In this document: positions 21,831 through 34,651 of the stretch, piece by piece
Position numbering within the stretch: position 1 is the first letter of the stretch
Layout: each line of letters starts with the position of its first letter
Assembly (NCBI GenBank): GCA_020747065.1
Contig: JAGMVK010000001.1
Span: forward strand, 1,984,001 to 2,048,000
DNA length: 64,000 nucleotides
Source: Cadophora sp. MPI-SDFR-AT-0126
Taxonomy: Eukaryota > Ascomycota > Leotiomycetes > Helotiales > Ploettnerulaceae
Reading direction: 5' to 3'
Notes under the pieces: generated by a model
Database searches by the model: none
What the model saw: only the letters and a program-made list of their open reading frames with translations
What the model was told of the DNA's origin: nothing
Program-made: the position numbers and the translations under genes

Positions 21831-24804
21831 CTATGATATGCGTAACTTGAACCCGACTATTCGAGCCAAGTAGAAATTATACATCGCGGGTGCCGAGGCA
21901 AGAACTGCAAGTGCACCGATGGCCCAAAGCCTGCATGTTGATCTGCTATCAGCATTGTCGACGAGGGGTTTTGAGACGTAGGAAACGTAGTCGCAACATA
22001 ATGCGGATGCTAGAAAAGGATTTTGGGGGGAAGTCTAATAAGTTGTGAGTATCTTACGTTTGGCGACCTCTGCCACCATTGCTATTGACGGGTTAGTGTT
22101 CGGAACTCGCAAGGTCTTGTGAGAAAATCCAGAGGACTTACCAGAGGCGAATGATCAATCCACCAATCCACTCCACAAAGACTACTCTCCAGAATGCCTT
22201 GAGGAAATTCCTAGACTGTTCCTTTCCACGCATAGAGCTGGGCGTAAGTGGTCGATCTGGAAGAGATTTCGCGGGCTGCTTCCGAGACTTCATCTGAGTA
22301 TTGTTGTTATCAATCGCCGTGGATTTTGCAGTATCCAGAGGATTCTGGCCGGCAGCTGATCCTTTAGGTGTTGCTGGATGGACTTGGATACTAGGACCTG
22401 AAGGGATTATAATCTTCTGGACCTCATCCTCGTCATGCCCAAGTTGACGATTCCCTACAACAAATGGCGTGGCTGGAACGCGGGTGGGTGATACTGATAA
22501 TGGGGTACCCTCCATGGAGCCATCGCTTGTATGTCCCAGATCAAGCTCAATATTTGGACTTGCAACTTCTTCTGCGGCTGTTCCAGCTTCAGCGTTCGTG
22601 GGTCCTTCAGCACCATCCAGGAAACGACCAATCGGATTCGTCAAAACCGGCTCAGTAATTTGCTCCGCGACAGCTGGAACTGGTCCCTGAAATGCTTCTT
22701 CAACCTCTTCCTTCAAGTTTTCTCCTTGAAGCAAGATTGGAGGGGTGGGAGCAATCTCCTTTTTCGTCTGGACGGGATCCTCGACTGTCTCCTCGACTCG
22801 CTCTTTGACCACTGTGACATTGACTTGCGTCTCCTTCAAATCGTCATCATCAGCCTCCTCAACCTTACTCAAACTCGTCAATCCATCACCATTGACATCC
22901 TCAGCAATTGGGAGTAGCTCCTGATCCTCATCATTCTCCTCTGTGATAGAAACGAGCGATGGGGATCGATCCTGGAGTGGAACATTGACACCAGGTGATA
23001 TGGGCTTTCCTGGACAGTGAATTTCTTCACCAATTGGAGAATCAACACCACCAACACAATCAGCAGTGTCGGGTGGAAGACGTTGCTGCATTAGGGTTAA
23101 TTGACGCATAATCCCTTCACGGTCTTCCGGAAACCGCTGAATTGTTGGATCGTTTGGATCGAAGACTTCGGGTTCCTCGATTCTCGACGGTCGGCGTTGG
23201 GTATCAGAGGCTCGGTGTCGACGAGACTCTTTACCTTTTGGGGGAGATATTCCACCCTCATGGGGAAACAAGGGTACCTTCTCATTTGGTGGGGTTTCAG
23301 GGAATACAATACTCTCCTATTGACGAGTTAGCAGATGCCGAATATAAGAGACATATCTCAAGCTCCTGTGACACTGGGACTTACATCATTGATGATCTCA
23401 AAGTATCCACGGGCCTCAAGAAGGTCGCCCTAAATGCCCGTTAGCCAACGTCCTTAGCGTCACGGTAGCGGTTTACTTGCGAGATCCTGCTGATCCAGAG
23501 TAGCAGCAATGTCCGCAACCTCAGCAGCTGTATCCGCAACTTCTGGGATTGGGGTGGTCGACATTCGACGATATCCAGTACGACCAGCCTCTTCGTCCGA
23601 GATAGGTGGTGTAGGAGCATCTCGGTCAAGGGTTTGCGCAATATCTGCAACTTCAGCTGCAACATCTGCGAGCTCTGGGGTATGTGAGTCTTTTCGAATG
23701 GTGGCATAATCTGGCTCTACATCTTGGGCTCGAAGGTTTTGTGCTTGTTGGCCAACTGTAGCATCAGGTCCGAAGTCGTCACCATGGCTAGGGACGTCAT
23801 CAACCTTCACTACAACGACGGCAGGAGTTTGTGAGGATCCAGCAATCTCCTCCTCCTTCTCCTCGACGTGTTCGATCTGTGGCTTCTCGACTTCCATTGG
23901 AGGAGTTGGAAGAGATTGCTCCAAGCTGACTTCAGGACTTGGTGCTTTTGCAGGGACGACGCTCTCAGCGGAGTCTACTACCTTGCTACCATTCTCCCTT
24001 GTATCTTCCGGATCCTCGACAGGCACGAGTTTGGTAGATTCCTCCTTAATATGCTTCAGATCCTCCTTCGCAAGCTCGGCTATTGTCTTCTCCATTTCGA
24101 CAGCAGGCGTAGAATGTGGTTCCTGTGGTTCAGGGGTCATTGGCAAGCTGGTATCCTTTGGTTCCTCGATATCCTTCATGATCTCGTCGGAGAATAGAAC
24201 GTCAGATGTCTCTCTCGTACCCATTGCCTCCTCGATAGGCTCTGGGGTTGCCTCTTTTGCATTCATTGTCTTTTCAAATGGCTCTGGTATTGTCTCCTTC
24301 GTGTCCAGTGACTGCGTATGCTTGCTTTCCTCCTTCTTGGTTGTATCCTCGTCTCGACTATCCTCAGTAGGTTTCGTACCAATTGTATCGTCTGTGATTG
24401 GCACCGAAAGGACGTTATTTCGATTTCCTGCGTCGTCGGTTCCTAGTCGACAATCTGTCAGTTGATTGTTCGGGAGGAAGAGGAAGAAACGGGGACGGCA
24501 GAAAAGACAAGGCTATCAGCCTCGCCTGCTCAGAAAGGTAGACACGGGCACATCGCATACCGGTAGGAGAATCCTCATTCAATATCCACCAATCTCCCGG
24601 ACCAATGCGAAACTTATATTGGTATTCCTTTCCCTGCTCGACATTCACTTCTTTGAAGAATTCATGCTCGTTATTCTCGTCCGTCGTATATTGCATTTCT
24701 TGCGGCTGCCATGCTGGATCGGAGAAACTGCCTGCGAGGTAGATGGGAGGCTGTGTTCCTGGCTTCGAGTACTTGACGGAAATGGAGACTTGTTTGGAAG
24801 CCAT
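21831..24804 (-). CDS. CBM48 (AMPK glycogen-binding-like) protein with acidic repeats and C-terminal membrane segments
   Basis: Six exons: 24804-24561, 24442-23481, 23429-23385, 23316-22142, 22081-22058 and 21930-21831; 849 aa. Residues about 1-95 form a CBM48 domain (VSISVKYSKPGTQPPIYLAG, EYQYKFRIGPGDWWILNE), closed across intron 1 by GTDDAGNRNNVL, as in Mdg1/Crp1- and AMPK-beta-type modules. The middle 650 residues are acidic, Glu/Pro/Thr-rich and repetitive, with two TAAEVADIA-type copies. Near the C-terminus are FWRVVFVEWIGGLIIRLW and, after a 24-nt microexon, LWAIGALAVLASAPAMYNFY, a likely tail anchor. Intron 2 begins GCAAGT instead of GT; only this GC-AG choice keeps the frame and gives QQDLGDLLEARGYFEIIND. 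Role: probably a carbohydrate-binding scaffold tethered to a membrane (inference). The glycan ligand is not determined by sequence. Confidence 0.85.
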
Positions 24805-26518
24805 GGTGGCGTGATTGTGGGTTTATAATGGTGCAATATTGGATGAGTGTTTTCTTTCGCTTTTTGTTTTGGTTCGTGTTTTGAGTATTGCACAGGGAAA
24901 TATATCTGCAGCGCTTTGGGAGACTTCGGCTTTCTGCCGTAGACTCAAGTGCAACAAACGAACGGAAGGAGCTGTTCACTTTAATTAGTAGAGAAGATCT
25001 GGAAAGCTCGTTCCTGAATCGACAGGCTCGTTAGCAAGTCTCCCGTCCCGTAATAACATTCAGAGAAAATGAATGTCCAAAGCGGATTGGGGACATTTAA
25101 GATCCCGGATATCATACGATCAAAGAGGGTGTGCTGCGTACCCCTCACAAACTCAAGCCGTGTAACCCCTCCAAGTCCAAACTTTCCTGCAGGATACAGT
25201 ACAATCCGCCAAATTCTTCTTCAGTCAAAAAGATGTAGCGATGTCAACTCAGGTCATTCCTCCTCATCGGATGGCAATGCTCATCTGATTTACAATACTG
25301 CTTGTGATGTCAGACAAAGAATGGCGGAGCTCTGAGGTGTCGTTGTTTCCTTGGATGGTCCCGCTACAGGGCTGTACAAGGCTGGGATGATCGGCACGGT
25401 GAAACAAGCCACAAAGGAAGAGGCCTTGATAAGACGGGCAGAATCCCAACGGTTATCCAGAGGAGGATGCCAATTAGGATCGGAATCTCGAAGGAGAGAC
25501 GAAGGAGAGAAGAAGGAGGAGGAGGTAAGGTCAAAGAAGGGGTAGAAGTTCAAGTAAGAAAAGGCATTCAGACCTATCTTCCGTCTCTCCCTTCTCATGC
25601 ACTGCAGCCACCACAGGTTCCGTGTCCAGTCCAGTCCATCCCTCGCCATACCTGGAAACAGTATCACACAAACCCAGTATCCGCCATTCCAATTACCACC
25701 CTCATCTCCTCCCCCACACCGCCAAACTGCCTTGGTAACCGTCACACCTTATGCAGCACCATCTCAATCCCAGGCAGAGGCACATGCCAATCCTCGAATG
25801 AGAGATATCCAACCCGGTTTATCTGCGCCACAGAGGAGCTCTGAGACTAGCGGACGAAGCTCCAAGCTCACGCCACAGTTCTCGGAAACGAGTGACGTGT
25901 GAGCAACGGAAAGGGATGGGAATCTTGGATAGGAAAATTATTTAAATTGAAGAGCAAGCAAGCTCACTCTTCTCAAATTGTAAATACCTCCAATCTCCCA
26001 GATCCCGGTTTCACTCGAAATTCCATCTCGTGGAGGAAGAGGAAAAGGAAGGTCTGGAACTTCCAGGTTTCTGCAGGTCAGCTTCAAGTCTTATCGAAGC
26101 GATCCTTATCGAGGGAGAGGAGCTTCGCTTAGAATATTTTGCCTGATCGATAAGACATGAATTATCAGATCGGACTCTTGCTGAGCTCCGGTCTCTTGGC
26201 AAAGATGACTAGGCGAGACCGATGTCAATAAATAGCAGAGCTACTGGAGGAGCATTTCACTCGGCATCAAAATTCTTTGCAACCATAGAAAGAAAAGGAC
26301 GACTATGTGAGCATCTCATCTCAGACGGTTATATAAAGGAATGAACGGACCTTAGATTAATCTCCAGGTAGAAGCAAGTAACGATAGCCAAAGTCTCTTC
26401 CCATTAAAACACCTATATCAACATCCAAACATCGCCCAGTCTACTCTTCCCCCTTCCCCCCCCCTTTCCTCCTTACCCCCCCTCCTCGTCCTCTCAGCTC
26501 ACATCAAACCCCGTGTAT
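24805..26518. other. Intergenic, promoter of the CBM48 gene
   Basis: Purine/pyrimidine-asymmetric stretches (GGAGGA-type at about 25500, C+T-rich at about 26400-26520) create several overlapping open frames on both strands (for example minus 25745-25290). None shows a motif, so they are treated as chance frames in leader or promoter DNA. Confidence 0.5.
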
Positions 26519-27562
26519 CTACACACCAGTAATCCCCCCACTAACAGAAATATGCTGCCCGGTAATCCAGCGACTCTTCTCCGAAACCAACAAGAGCGTC
26601 GCATCAGCAAGATCCTTCACCTCACCCAGCCTCGCCTCAGCCCTCGTCTGCGCAAACAGCGACTTCTGCATCTCACTCGGACTCCCATCGGGATTGACCA
26701 GTACATATTCCGAGAGGTCGGTCAGGATGGGACCTGGTGCGAGAGTGTTGACTGTTATGCCGTGGGTGTGGCCGAGCTGTTGGTTTTTCGATTTTCATCA
26801 GCAGCGGTTTCTCTCATCATCGAATCTACGGCATTGAGAAGTGGAAATTCTTGCAAGACTCGAACATTTGAGAGAGAGAAAGGAAAGGGAAGAAAATAGG
26901 CAAACTCACCTCCCCAGCAAACAAGGTAGTCAACGCATCCATCGCCGCCTTGGTCGTAGAATACACCGTCGGCGCCACCAGCAACTTCGACGCAATCGTC
27001 CCAATATTGATAATCCTCCCACCCTTAGGCATCTTGCCCACCTTCACAACAGCCTGCGTCATATAGATCGTCCCAAAGACGTTGACCGAGAACTCGTACT
27101 CGAGCTGTTCCTTTTTGACCTCAAGGAGCGTTGCGGGCTGCGAGGCGGCCGCGTTGTTGACTAGTATAATCTCCTGGTTAGTTCTACTCCTGTCCAACTT
27201 GTCGTCTAACTTTAACAACCACACCCACACCAAAATCAATAGCAAGGTAACAAAATCAACTAACCCAAAATATCCACCCTCTCACTCCCCAACCCTCCAA
27301 GCACAGCCCTCACCATGCCCTCCGCCCCCTCCAAACTCTCAATCCCACCACTAATAACCACCGTCTTCGTCCCAAACTCCTTCTCAATATCACCCGCCAC
27401 CTTCTCCGCCCTCGCCTTGGAAGACTCAGAGACGTAGTGGATGGCGACGTTCGCGCCGTTGCGGGCAAGTGCTCGTGCTATGGCGGCGCCGATGCCGTTT
27501 TCGCGGCCGGAGCCGGTGACGATGGCGGTTTTGCCGGCGAGGGAGAGGGTTTCGGGGGTCAT
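26519..27562 (-). CDS. Short-chain dehydrogenase/reductase (SDR)
   Basis: Exons 27562-27265, 27160-26910 and 26776-26519; 268 aa, the usual length for a classical SDR. It has the Rossmann dinucleotide motif KTAIVTGSGRENGIGAAIAR and ANVAIHYVSES at the second strand. DILVNNAAAS is formed across intron 1. The catalytic tyrosine-lysine pair is in VAPTVYSTTKAAMDALT, and GHTHGITVNTLAPGPILTDL and SRWITGQHISVSGG lie at the C-terminus. The serine of the triad is likely in IINIGTIASK. The HYVSES segment after strand 2 carries no acidic residue at the expected NAD-determining end, which leans toward NADP(H) (weak inference). It is most like the versicolorin-reductase/3-oxoacyl-reductase-type SDRs. The substrate is unknown, and no biosynthetic cluster surrounds it. 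Confidence 0.9.
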
Positions 27563-29369
27563 TTTTCTTTTTGTTTTCTTTGCTTGGGTGAGATTAGGGA
27601 TGTGGATTGTAGTAGTAAAATTGGTTGTTCTGAAGAACGGTTATTCTGAAGCAGAGGTGTTAATGGTAGATATACACACAACCTCTCCCCAGTCCAGTCC
27701 CAAACAAAACCCAATTGCTTTCAAATCCCACCTCCCCAATCCCGATTTCTAACCTTCCCCGGCTTCTACAAATTGTACAATTCCGCCAGGAACTTCCACT
27801 TGAATATTCCGGCATTTTCTTCTCAAAAATCATACTAGGTGTGTCCGTCCCAGCGGACATACGACGGTGGTTCGGTGGAGCAGGAGTGTTGACGTGTGCT
27901 GACAAAAGCATCAAGCTCCTCGCTTAGCTCTGGGCTTCGCTAGGAGTGACATTCCAATCCATACCATGCCTTACCTTGCGCCGTCTCCATGGAAATTATA
28001 TTTATTATCTTATGAATCAGGTCAATCTTACGAACGATTAAATTAGGATGTATTGGTCAAACTTTCCAGCTAGCGTTGGCGTCTAATCAGTGACGGCTGC
28101 GAAGTCACTTCATCGCCATAGCTCCTTTGTGATATTGTTCCACTTCCAGAACCATATCTCAGCTCAACAGAACACAATCCTCCCTTTAAAATCAACATTT
28201 ACATCTTCCAGTACCAATCCCATTAGATCCTGTCACAAATCACAAATCGAACCCACCAACGACAGAAAAGGGGATCCCACCCCGATGGCGTGGGCTCTGA
28301 CGTCTCCCTCGTACCACTCACTTCATGCAAAAATAGCGGACGGAACAAAATGAACAACACCTAAACACTCTCTATGCTTTGAAATCCACCTCCTTCAATC
28401 AAACCATCGACGGTGTTGCATGCTATTACGAATCGACACCGTCGGTAGCGGAAAGGCAGGGAGGGCTTGGCGATCCGACAAAGTTATAAATATTTCCCGA
28501 CTGCTTGCAACCAAACCAAACTTCGTCCACACCCCACCACGCCCCCCATTCCCCGCACCAACCCACCCACATCTCTTTACAGCCCTCCTCTTTATCTAAG
28601 TCAGAGGCAGCCTGGAACCAAGCTATGCTACTGCATTAATTTCTTTGCAGGCCCCCGTGCTTCGAAACGCATCCATCGCATAGCTGGTAGCATCTTTGAT
28701 CGCCTGTTCAGGATGGAGGGAAGTAAACACATGCCACCATGTACTCACCATGTGCTTCGAGTTCAGAGCACTTGAGCATACAGTCACTTACAAGGATGCA
28801 CAGAGAAGACTGAACAGATATCCAGGAAATGAACGAGTGTGTCCGTTCAAATTCTATGATGGATCCATCGATAGATAGATCGCCATGACCATGTCATAGA
28901 GTCCATTTCACCCAGCAGCAGTACTTTCGTCCTAGAAATACACGTGCAAGCGTTGCTTCTTGCAACTCTCAACCTAGGCTACCGCCTTTCCTTCCCCCTC
29001 TCTTCATTGGTTTTCCTCTCCTTAATCCTGTTGTCACTTCATCTCATCTCTACCACGAGGGTCCATCATACGCAAAGCTCAATACCAAGCCAGACCTTCA
29101 CCCGGCACAGGATAAAAGCCAAGGCGTCAGACAGAACCCAAAATAACAAGAAAAACAACAGCCCAAAGAGCAACGAATGAACGAATAGCTGATGTCAAAA
29201 AAGATAAAAGCTTCTGCAAAGAAAGAAGAATCAAGATGAACGCAGATGAATGAAGCTGAATCGAAATAAGCAGACACAGTGAAGAAGGAAGTTATTACAA
29301 CACAATATCCATGCAGGTATCCAAGCTCCCCAAACCCCCTAACTATCGTCTCTCCCTTGAGTCAGCCGC
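27563..29369. other. Intergenic between SDR promoter and RNA-binding gene 3' end
   Basis: SDR promoter at left; 3' region of the Nrd1/Mrn1-like gene at right. No frame with domain features was found, and the short frames at 28090 and 28467 have no support. Confidence 0.5.
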
Positions 29370-31880
29370 CTAATTGCCGACAACCTCTTCCTCTGCCCAG
29401 CCGTTCAATCCATTTATGTTCATGCCCGAGTTATCTTGAATGGCAAGTCCATAGCCGTTCGAGAAACCGTTACCATTACCGAGTCCTGAGAAAGAGCTTT
29501 GGTATTGGTGTCCACGTCTCTGTTGGTCTCCATTTTGGTTTCCATTCTCCTGCTGAGCAAACACTGGCAGACTGACAGCACGGTTGTGTTGACTGCGAGC
29601 TGGTGCCAGAAGACCGTTCATGGTTGGTGCGCCTGATTGTCCATTCTGGAAACCGTTGATGCTTGCAGATTGCTGGTGTCCCATTCCTTGGCTGTTCGGG
29701 ATGTCAAGTGCATCCAGGCTCTGAGAAGCATTGCCATACAGAGCGTTCTGTTGGGCAATGAGAACCTGTTGTTGCTGCTGTTGCAGTTGAGCTACTGAGT
29801 ATGGATCAAGGCTTTGCTGTTGTTGTTGGTGAGCTTGTTGTGAAACTTGGTTGAGGTACATCGTCAATGGGTTGTTACTTCCAGCATTGAGAATTGTTGA
29901 TGGTGTCTGAGCAGGGAAGTTCGCGCTGCCAGTGGCAGAGCCCGGGGCCTGGGAGTTGGTGGGCGAGCTGCCATTCTGACTGGGTTGAAGACCGCCGCTG
30001 TTTGGTGGAGGCGAGTTCACACCATCATTGCGAGGGGACTGTTGTGATGGCTGAACTTGACGGGGAGGGTTGCCACAACGATCCTTGCCAAAGTTGACCT
30101 TGAAACGTCTGTAATCATCCTTGCCACGAACTGCCTCAATTGCCTTGATGGCATTGGCAATGTTGGTGAAATTGACGAATGCGCAGCTCTTCTCTCGGAG
30201 AGTGTTGACAAGTTCAATCTCACCATACTCGGAGAAGTCCTGTCTCAGCCTCTCCTCGGTCCAGGATTCATCCAAGTTTCCAACATAGACGTTTCTTGAA
30301 GCACCACCGCTAACAGCAAGAGCGATAGCAGCTGGAAGTGCGCCAGAGTGCTTTCCCCACCCAATCTTCAATCTCCTGTTGTGTATCATTAGACCCTGCA
30401 AGTTGCTCAAAGCGTAGAAAGAAGCTGCTGAAGTAGGATCAATAAATGTGACAAAGCAGATGTGCTTGTCGGGTATATATCGAATGTGATGCAAAAGTCC
30501 ACCACGGACAACATTACAAATCTCCTCAATCGTGGTCTCAGGGTGGATGTTTCCGAGGTAAACGGTCCTGTTTCCAAGATTGTTGATTCCCCCAGCAGTT
30601 GTGGCAACAGCTGCTGCAGCTACTGATTGTTGAGCCAGAGCGTTGGAGATCAAGTCACGATCAGCTCCATTGAGTACATGAGCGTATCCAGGTGCAATAC
30701 CAAGGTACTGAGCTGCATTCTGCTGTTGTGTCTTGGAGACATATGCGCATCGATCCTTTCCATAGTACACACGGCGTGGTGATTGCCACTTGGACTCTTG
30801 GGGAAGTTGAGCCACAGCCTTGATGGCGTTACCAATGGAAAGGAAGTGGACGAAGCCGATTGCCTTTTCACGGACAATCTTGACCGTATCGATCGGTCCA
30901 AATTTGCTTAGATCCTCACGAAGCTCATCCTCGGTAACAGTCTCCTCAAGGTTGCCCAAGTACACATTTCTGGAAGCACCTGACTGCTGAACAGCCAGAG
31001 CAACAGAAGTTGGCACCTGCGAGGGTTTACCCCATCCAACCTTAATATCCTGACCACGAATGGAAAGCTTCTTTAGGATAGCATCAGAATGGAAATGTGT
31101 GGCAGAGCTTCCATCCAAGAATGAAATGAAAGCACAGTTCTTGTCTGGCAGAAGTCTCACAGACTCAATTTGTCCACTTCGCACATGTCCCAAAATCTCC
31201 TCTGCAGATGTCTCCGGAGGAATGTTGCCCAAGTATACTGTCCTACTTGTGCCTGAAGCCAAACCGGGAGACATTTGGACTGGAGAAGATGGCTGGATCT
31301 GCATCTGACCCATCTGGTTGTTCAAGTTTGCAAATCCACCTGTTGGGGATTGGGGGTTGTAGAATTGAGGAGCGCCATAGGTCGAAGGAGAAACGATCGT
31401 CTGGTAGAGTTGAGGGGAGAGCGGGCTCATGTTTTGTTGTTGTGCCTGCTGCTGTTGTTGCTGCTGCTGGTTATGTTGCTGGAACGAGGCGTAGTTCTGG
31501 AATTGCGGGCTCTGAAATGCGGCTGGCGTACCTGGCTGGAACGGAGATCCAAGCAGGAGCTGGGAGGGAAGCAAGGGAGTGAACTGCATGTCGAAAGCGG
31601 TACCGGGAGTAGCCATATCGTTCTGGCCCTGCTGGCTCATAGGTTGGGTGTTGATGGAAGGAATGTTGGCTCTCCGCGGATGTCTATCACCATAACCGCC
31701 CATCGAAAACTGGTTAGAGCTGTAAGCTCCGTGAGAGAATCCGGTATCGCTATTTGAGGGCTTTGAAGCGTGGCCTGGAAATCTACTGGCCGTCGCAGCA
31801 CCTGGCCCATTCTGGGCATTCTGAGTCTGTATTTCCTGCATCCCTAGAAGATGAGGTGGCAGGACAGAGCTGTCCCGCAC
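29370..31880 (-). CDS. Four-RRM RNA-binding protein, Nrd1/Mrn1 type
   Basis: A single open exon of 836 codons. Four RNA-recognition motifs lie at about residues 213-285, 304-378, 437-510 and 529-601, with RNP motifs [44 protein letters not shown] and [15 protein letters not shown]. Each pair ends with the characteristic KVGWGK/KIGWGK or YYGKDRC/NFGKDRC. This repeat arrangement is that of fission-yeast Nrd1 (negative regulator of differentiation) and budding-yeast Mrn1, cytoplasmic mRNA-binding proteins linked to differentiation and stress granules. The flanks are Gln/Asn-rich with a polyQ run near residues 137-149 and several QQQ blocks at the C-terminus. These prion-like tails are typical of RNP-granule proteins. 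The start could also be the second ATG (MQEIQTQN, codon 14). An upstream leader intron is possible. Confidence 0.9.
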   Translation of the reverse strand: MRDSSVLPPHLLGMQEIQTQNAQNGPGAATASRFPGHASKPSNSDTGFSHGAYSSNQFSMGGYGDRHPRRANIPSINTQPMSQQGQNDMATPGTAFDMQFTPLLPSQLLLGSPFQPGTPAAFQSPQFQNYASFQQHNQQQQQQQQAQQQNMSPLSPQLYQTIVSPSTYGAPQFYNPQSPTGGFANLNNQMGQMQIQPSSPVQMSPGLASGTSRTVYLGNIPPETSAEEILGHVRSGQIESVRLLPDKNCAFISFLDGSSATHFHSDAILKKLSIRGQDIKVGWGKPSQVPTSVALAVQQSGASRNVYLGNLEETVTEDELREDLSKFGPIDTVKIVREKAIGFVHFLSIGNAIKAVAQLPQESKWQSPRRVYYGKDRCAYVSKTQQQNAAQYLGIAPGYAHVLNGADRDLISNALAQQSVAAAAVATTAGGINNLGNRTVYLGNIHPETTIEEICNVVRGGLLHHIRYIPDKHICFVTFIDPTSAASFYALSNLQGLMIHNRRLKIGWGKHSGALPAAIALAVSGGASRNVYVGNLDESWTEERLRQDFSEYGEIELVNTLREKSCAFVNFTNIANAIKAIEAVRGKDDYRRFKVNFGKDRCGNPPRQVQPSQQSPRNDGVNSPPPNSGGLQPSQNGSSPTNSQAPGSATGSANFPAQTPSTILNAGSNNPLTMYLNQVSQQAHQQQQQSLDPYSVAQLQQQQQQVLIAQQNALYGNASQSLDALDIPNSQGMGHQQSASINGFQNGQSGAPTMNGLLAPARSQHNRAVSLPVFAQQENGNQNGDQQRRGHQYQSSFSGLGNGNGFSNGYGLAIQDNSGMNINGLNGWAEEEVVGN

Positions 31881-34651
31881 AAGTGATGATAATACAGCCG
31901 TTTTGAAGGATTAGGAGTGCCAAAGGAGGCACTAGTTGAGGTATTGAAGGCAACGAGCACTTGTCGCGAATCGTCAGGGTGAAAGAACGAGGGATCGGAT
32001 GCAGGGAGTGCAAGTATCCGTTCCAAACAAAACAACTTTACGTCCTTCTCGATTCGTGGAGTTAATTAGGGATCGAGGGTCGTCAGCCGGTAGAATGTTT
32101 GATATAGACAAGTGCTTGTATAAATTAAGTATCCAGAGTATGTATACAAGTATCTCGAAATAGGAAGCGAAGAACACGGCGACAGTTTTCTGAAATGGAG
32201 TTCGAGGGCTTGGGACTTTCGCAGACTTCGTTCGATGAGGACTTTGATTGAAGAAGGGTTGGGTTTGATGCAACTGTTTGGTCGAACAAAGAACAGGGGA
32301 CAATGTGCCGAATTGAGCGAGCGTGGTGGTGGATTGGGGAATCCTGAATAAAGAGTATATGTAAATTGGCGTGCGAAGAAATGGAAAGCAGCAGCAAAGA
32401 AGAGCAGCTAATGAGTGTGTGAGTGACTACTTGAAGCACCAATAGCCAAAAAGCAGCTGGAATGAAGCAAAAGATGTGAAGGAGGAGGAGGTAGAGGAGG
32501 AGAGTGAAGAGGAGAAGAAAGAGAAGGAGAAGGAGAAAGTTGGTCTGAGAGTGAGGAAGGGAAGGGAAGCAATACGGAATTGGGTGAGGGCGGTTGTCCA
32601 AAAAGGGAGCTGCAATTTCAGAAGGTGCCAGGAGAGACGGCGCTAGCTGCTAGTCGTGCAGGGATGCTGGCCCTGGGATGGCACCTGAGTGTTTTTAAAA
32701 TAGCACCGTATCCAATCAGCGGACTTTGGGAGATATCTAGCATCATCAATTGGAACTTTGGACTTGCTACAAAGTGTAAAAGTTTATACAAGTGCCATTG
32801 GGAATACATAGCTTTGAAATTAGTAGATTTGTGTTGACTTTGGATAATTCCATCAATCACTCAATCAACTAAAATATCCATGTCTTTTCTCCCCTCTTCA
32901 AGACAGGGGCACCGGCTATGTTTTAGGAACAGATAGCACCAATTACAGGGCTCCACCAGCGTGATTAATTATTTATATTGGGGCATCAGATCACTCAAAC
33001 CATGATTGCAGGCACAATTACTTTCCTTGGGATTGAAATGCTCATTGTAAAGACTGAGATATATTCTTCATTTCCCAATCATCAACATTGAGATTTAGTC
33101 CTCAATCCAATTGCTCTAACAGCACTGAATAGAAATCCAAACCACAAGCCAGTTCGTTCTCTCGCTGCAGGAATGCCCTGACTCAAGAACTCCTCAACCG
33201 TGCCTCGTGCCTCACGCATCGGCTCGCCTGAGGGACGACTCACCTGAAGTCGCCTCACCTCACTCACCTCACTTCGCTTGCCTCACACAACAGTATGTAT
33301 CAGTATCATCCCATCTCACGAGACAAAACGTCAAGTTAGACATCATCTCAACACATCCAAGCCAAACCATTCAAGTCAGACGGAAAAGCCCATTCCCGTC
33401 TTGACAGCGCTACAGAATCATGCGAAGCCATCATCTGAAGTCTTGTCTCTCAAAAAGTGCAGACTTATCTTCCTGTCAGAGAAACTTCATTCCCAATAAA
33501 CTTCAATCATTCGCTTACACTTTCCAACCCCCTTTTCCTCCACTTATCCCATCAGGTATACAAGTAAGTATAAATATCGCGCCAATCATATGAAAATCAA
33601 TGCCTTATCCAAACAAAGTTATTTCGTTTGCCACTCCGAAAACCAAACAAGAGAGATTCAAAGCATATGGTAGGTCAACCTCCTCTGCTTCGCATTCAAT
33701 GTTCGACGTTTCAAGCTCTGTTCTCAGCCCCTCATCGATCTGAATCCAGCCCCTGACCCCCTGCTGACGTTTCCGCTTGCCAGACAAGACCCTACTCGTC
33801 CAAAAGAACACAACCCCAGAACGAGCAACTGCTAGTACATGCTTCCCAAGCCCCAAACATCCTTTCTCTGTTCTTCGCCAGTTCCATCATCCCGTCTCTC
33901 TTTACACTTCTTCCAATTTATCACACACCGGCTTGGCTTCATATCACACAAGTAAAACGCACATACATTTCCTATCTACCTGATCTAATGCCACAGAAAA
34001 GAACCGACTACAGTACATTCTGCACATACTCCCCTCCCCTCTTTCCTTTCCTCTCCCCCATCACAATCGCAAATCTCAAAGGTGGATCACTCTCCATCTC
34101 CATTCGGGGTTCAGTACTTCTATATCTCAGACGCGCAGCCGCGCCACCCCTGTCCTGTTCCCATCTATCTACCCTTGGCGCTAAATTCGCCTGAACCCCT
34201 TTTCCCTTCAAGATGTTTCCAACAGAGCACACACAAAGAGGGGGAGGTTTCGATCGGAGAATTGTCTTATTCCAGTATTCCGGGACCGATCGGTGCGGAC
34301 GGACGGTTTTATCGAGATGCTGGGCCGAGATAAATGATAGATCTAGAAGCCTTTTTCGGGAGGGAGGCTTTGCATGTGCACGTTTATGCCTTGGATGTTT
34401 TCATTGATTATGCTGACAGGAGTTCACGATGTGACAGGATCTTTGAATCCACGATGAGCATTACAATGAGGAAGGACGATATGTAGTAGAGAAAGCTTGA
34501 GATGATATCATTGACGCTATCCCGAGATATAAAGCAAAGCAAATCTATCTATCTGACTGACTGATTGAGGCTGATTATCTCCCGCGAAGAGAGGGACGTT
34601 CATCGGCCGCGCGTCAAAACGAAATCACACAAGCAGTGTGTAGTAAGATAT
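31881..34651. other. Long leader/promoter of the RNA-binding gene and spacer
   Basis: The first about 750 bp contain a strong GA-rich tract (32476-32545) that produces a spurious leucine/phenylalanine-rich frame on the opposite strand. A long 5' leader is expected for Nrd1/Mrn1-type genes. Nothing else in the remaining 2 kb is supported. Confidence 0.5.

Noticed and set aside
25290..25745. 151-codon minus-strand frame and overlapping plus-strand frames
   Set aside because: Purine/pyrimidine skew creates open frames on both strands here. No motif on either.
31275..31757. 160-codon frame antisense to the RRM protein gene
   Set aside because: It mirrors the glutamine-rich N-terminus of the real gene on the other strand.
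32125..32601. 158-codon minus-strand frame rich in leucine and phenylalanine that looks like a membrane protein
   Set aside because: It is the reverse complement of a GA-rich leader tract upstream of the RNA-binding gene, with no motif. The composition is explained by the simple sequence.
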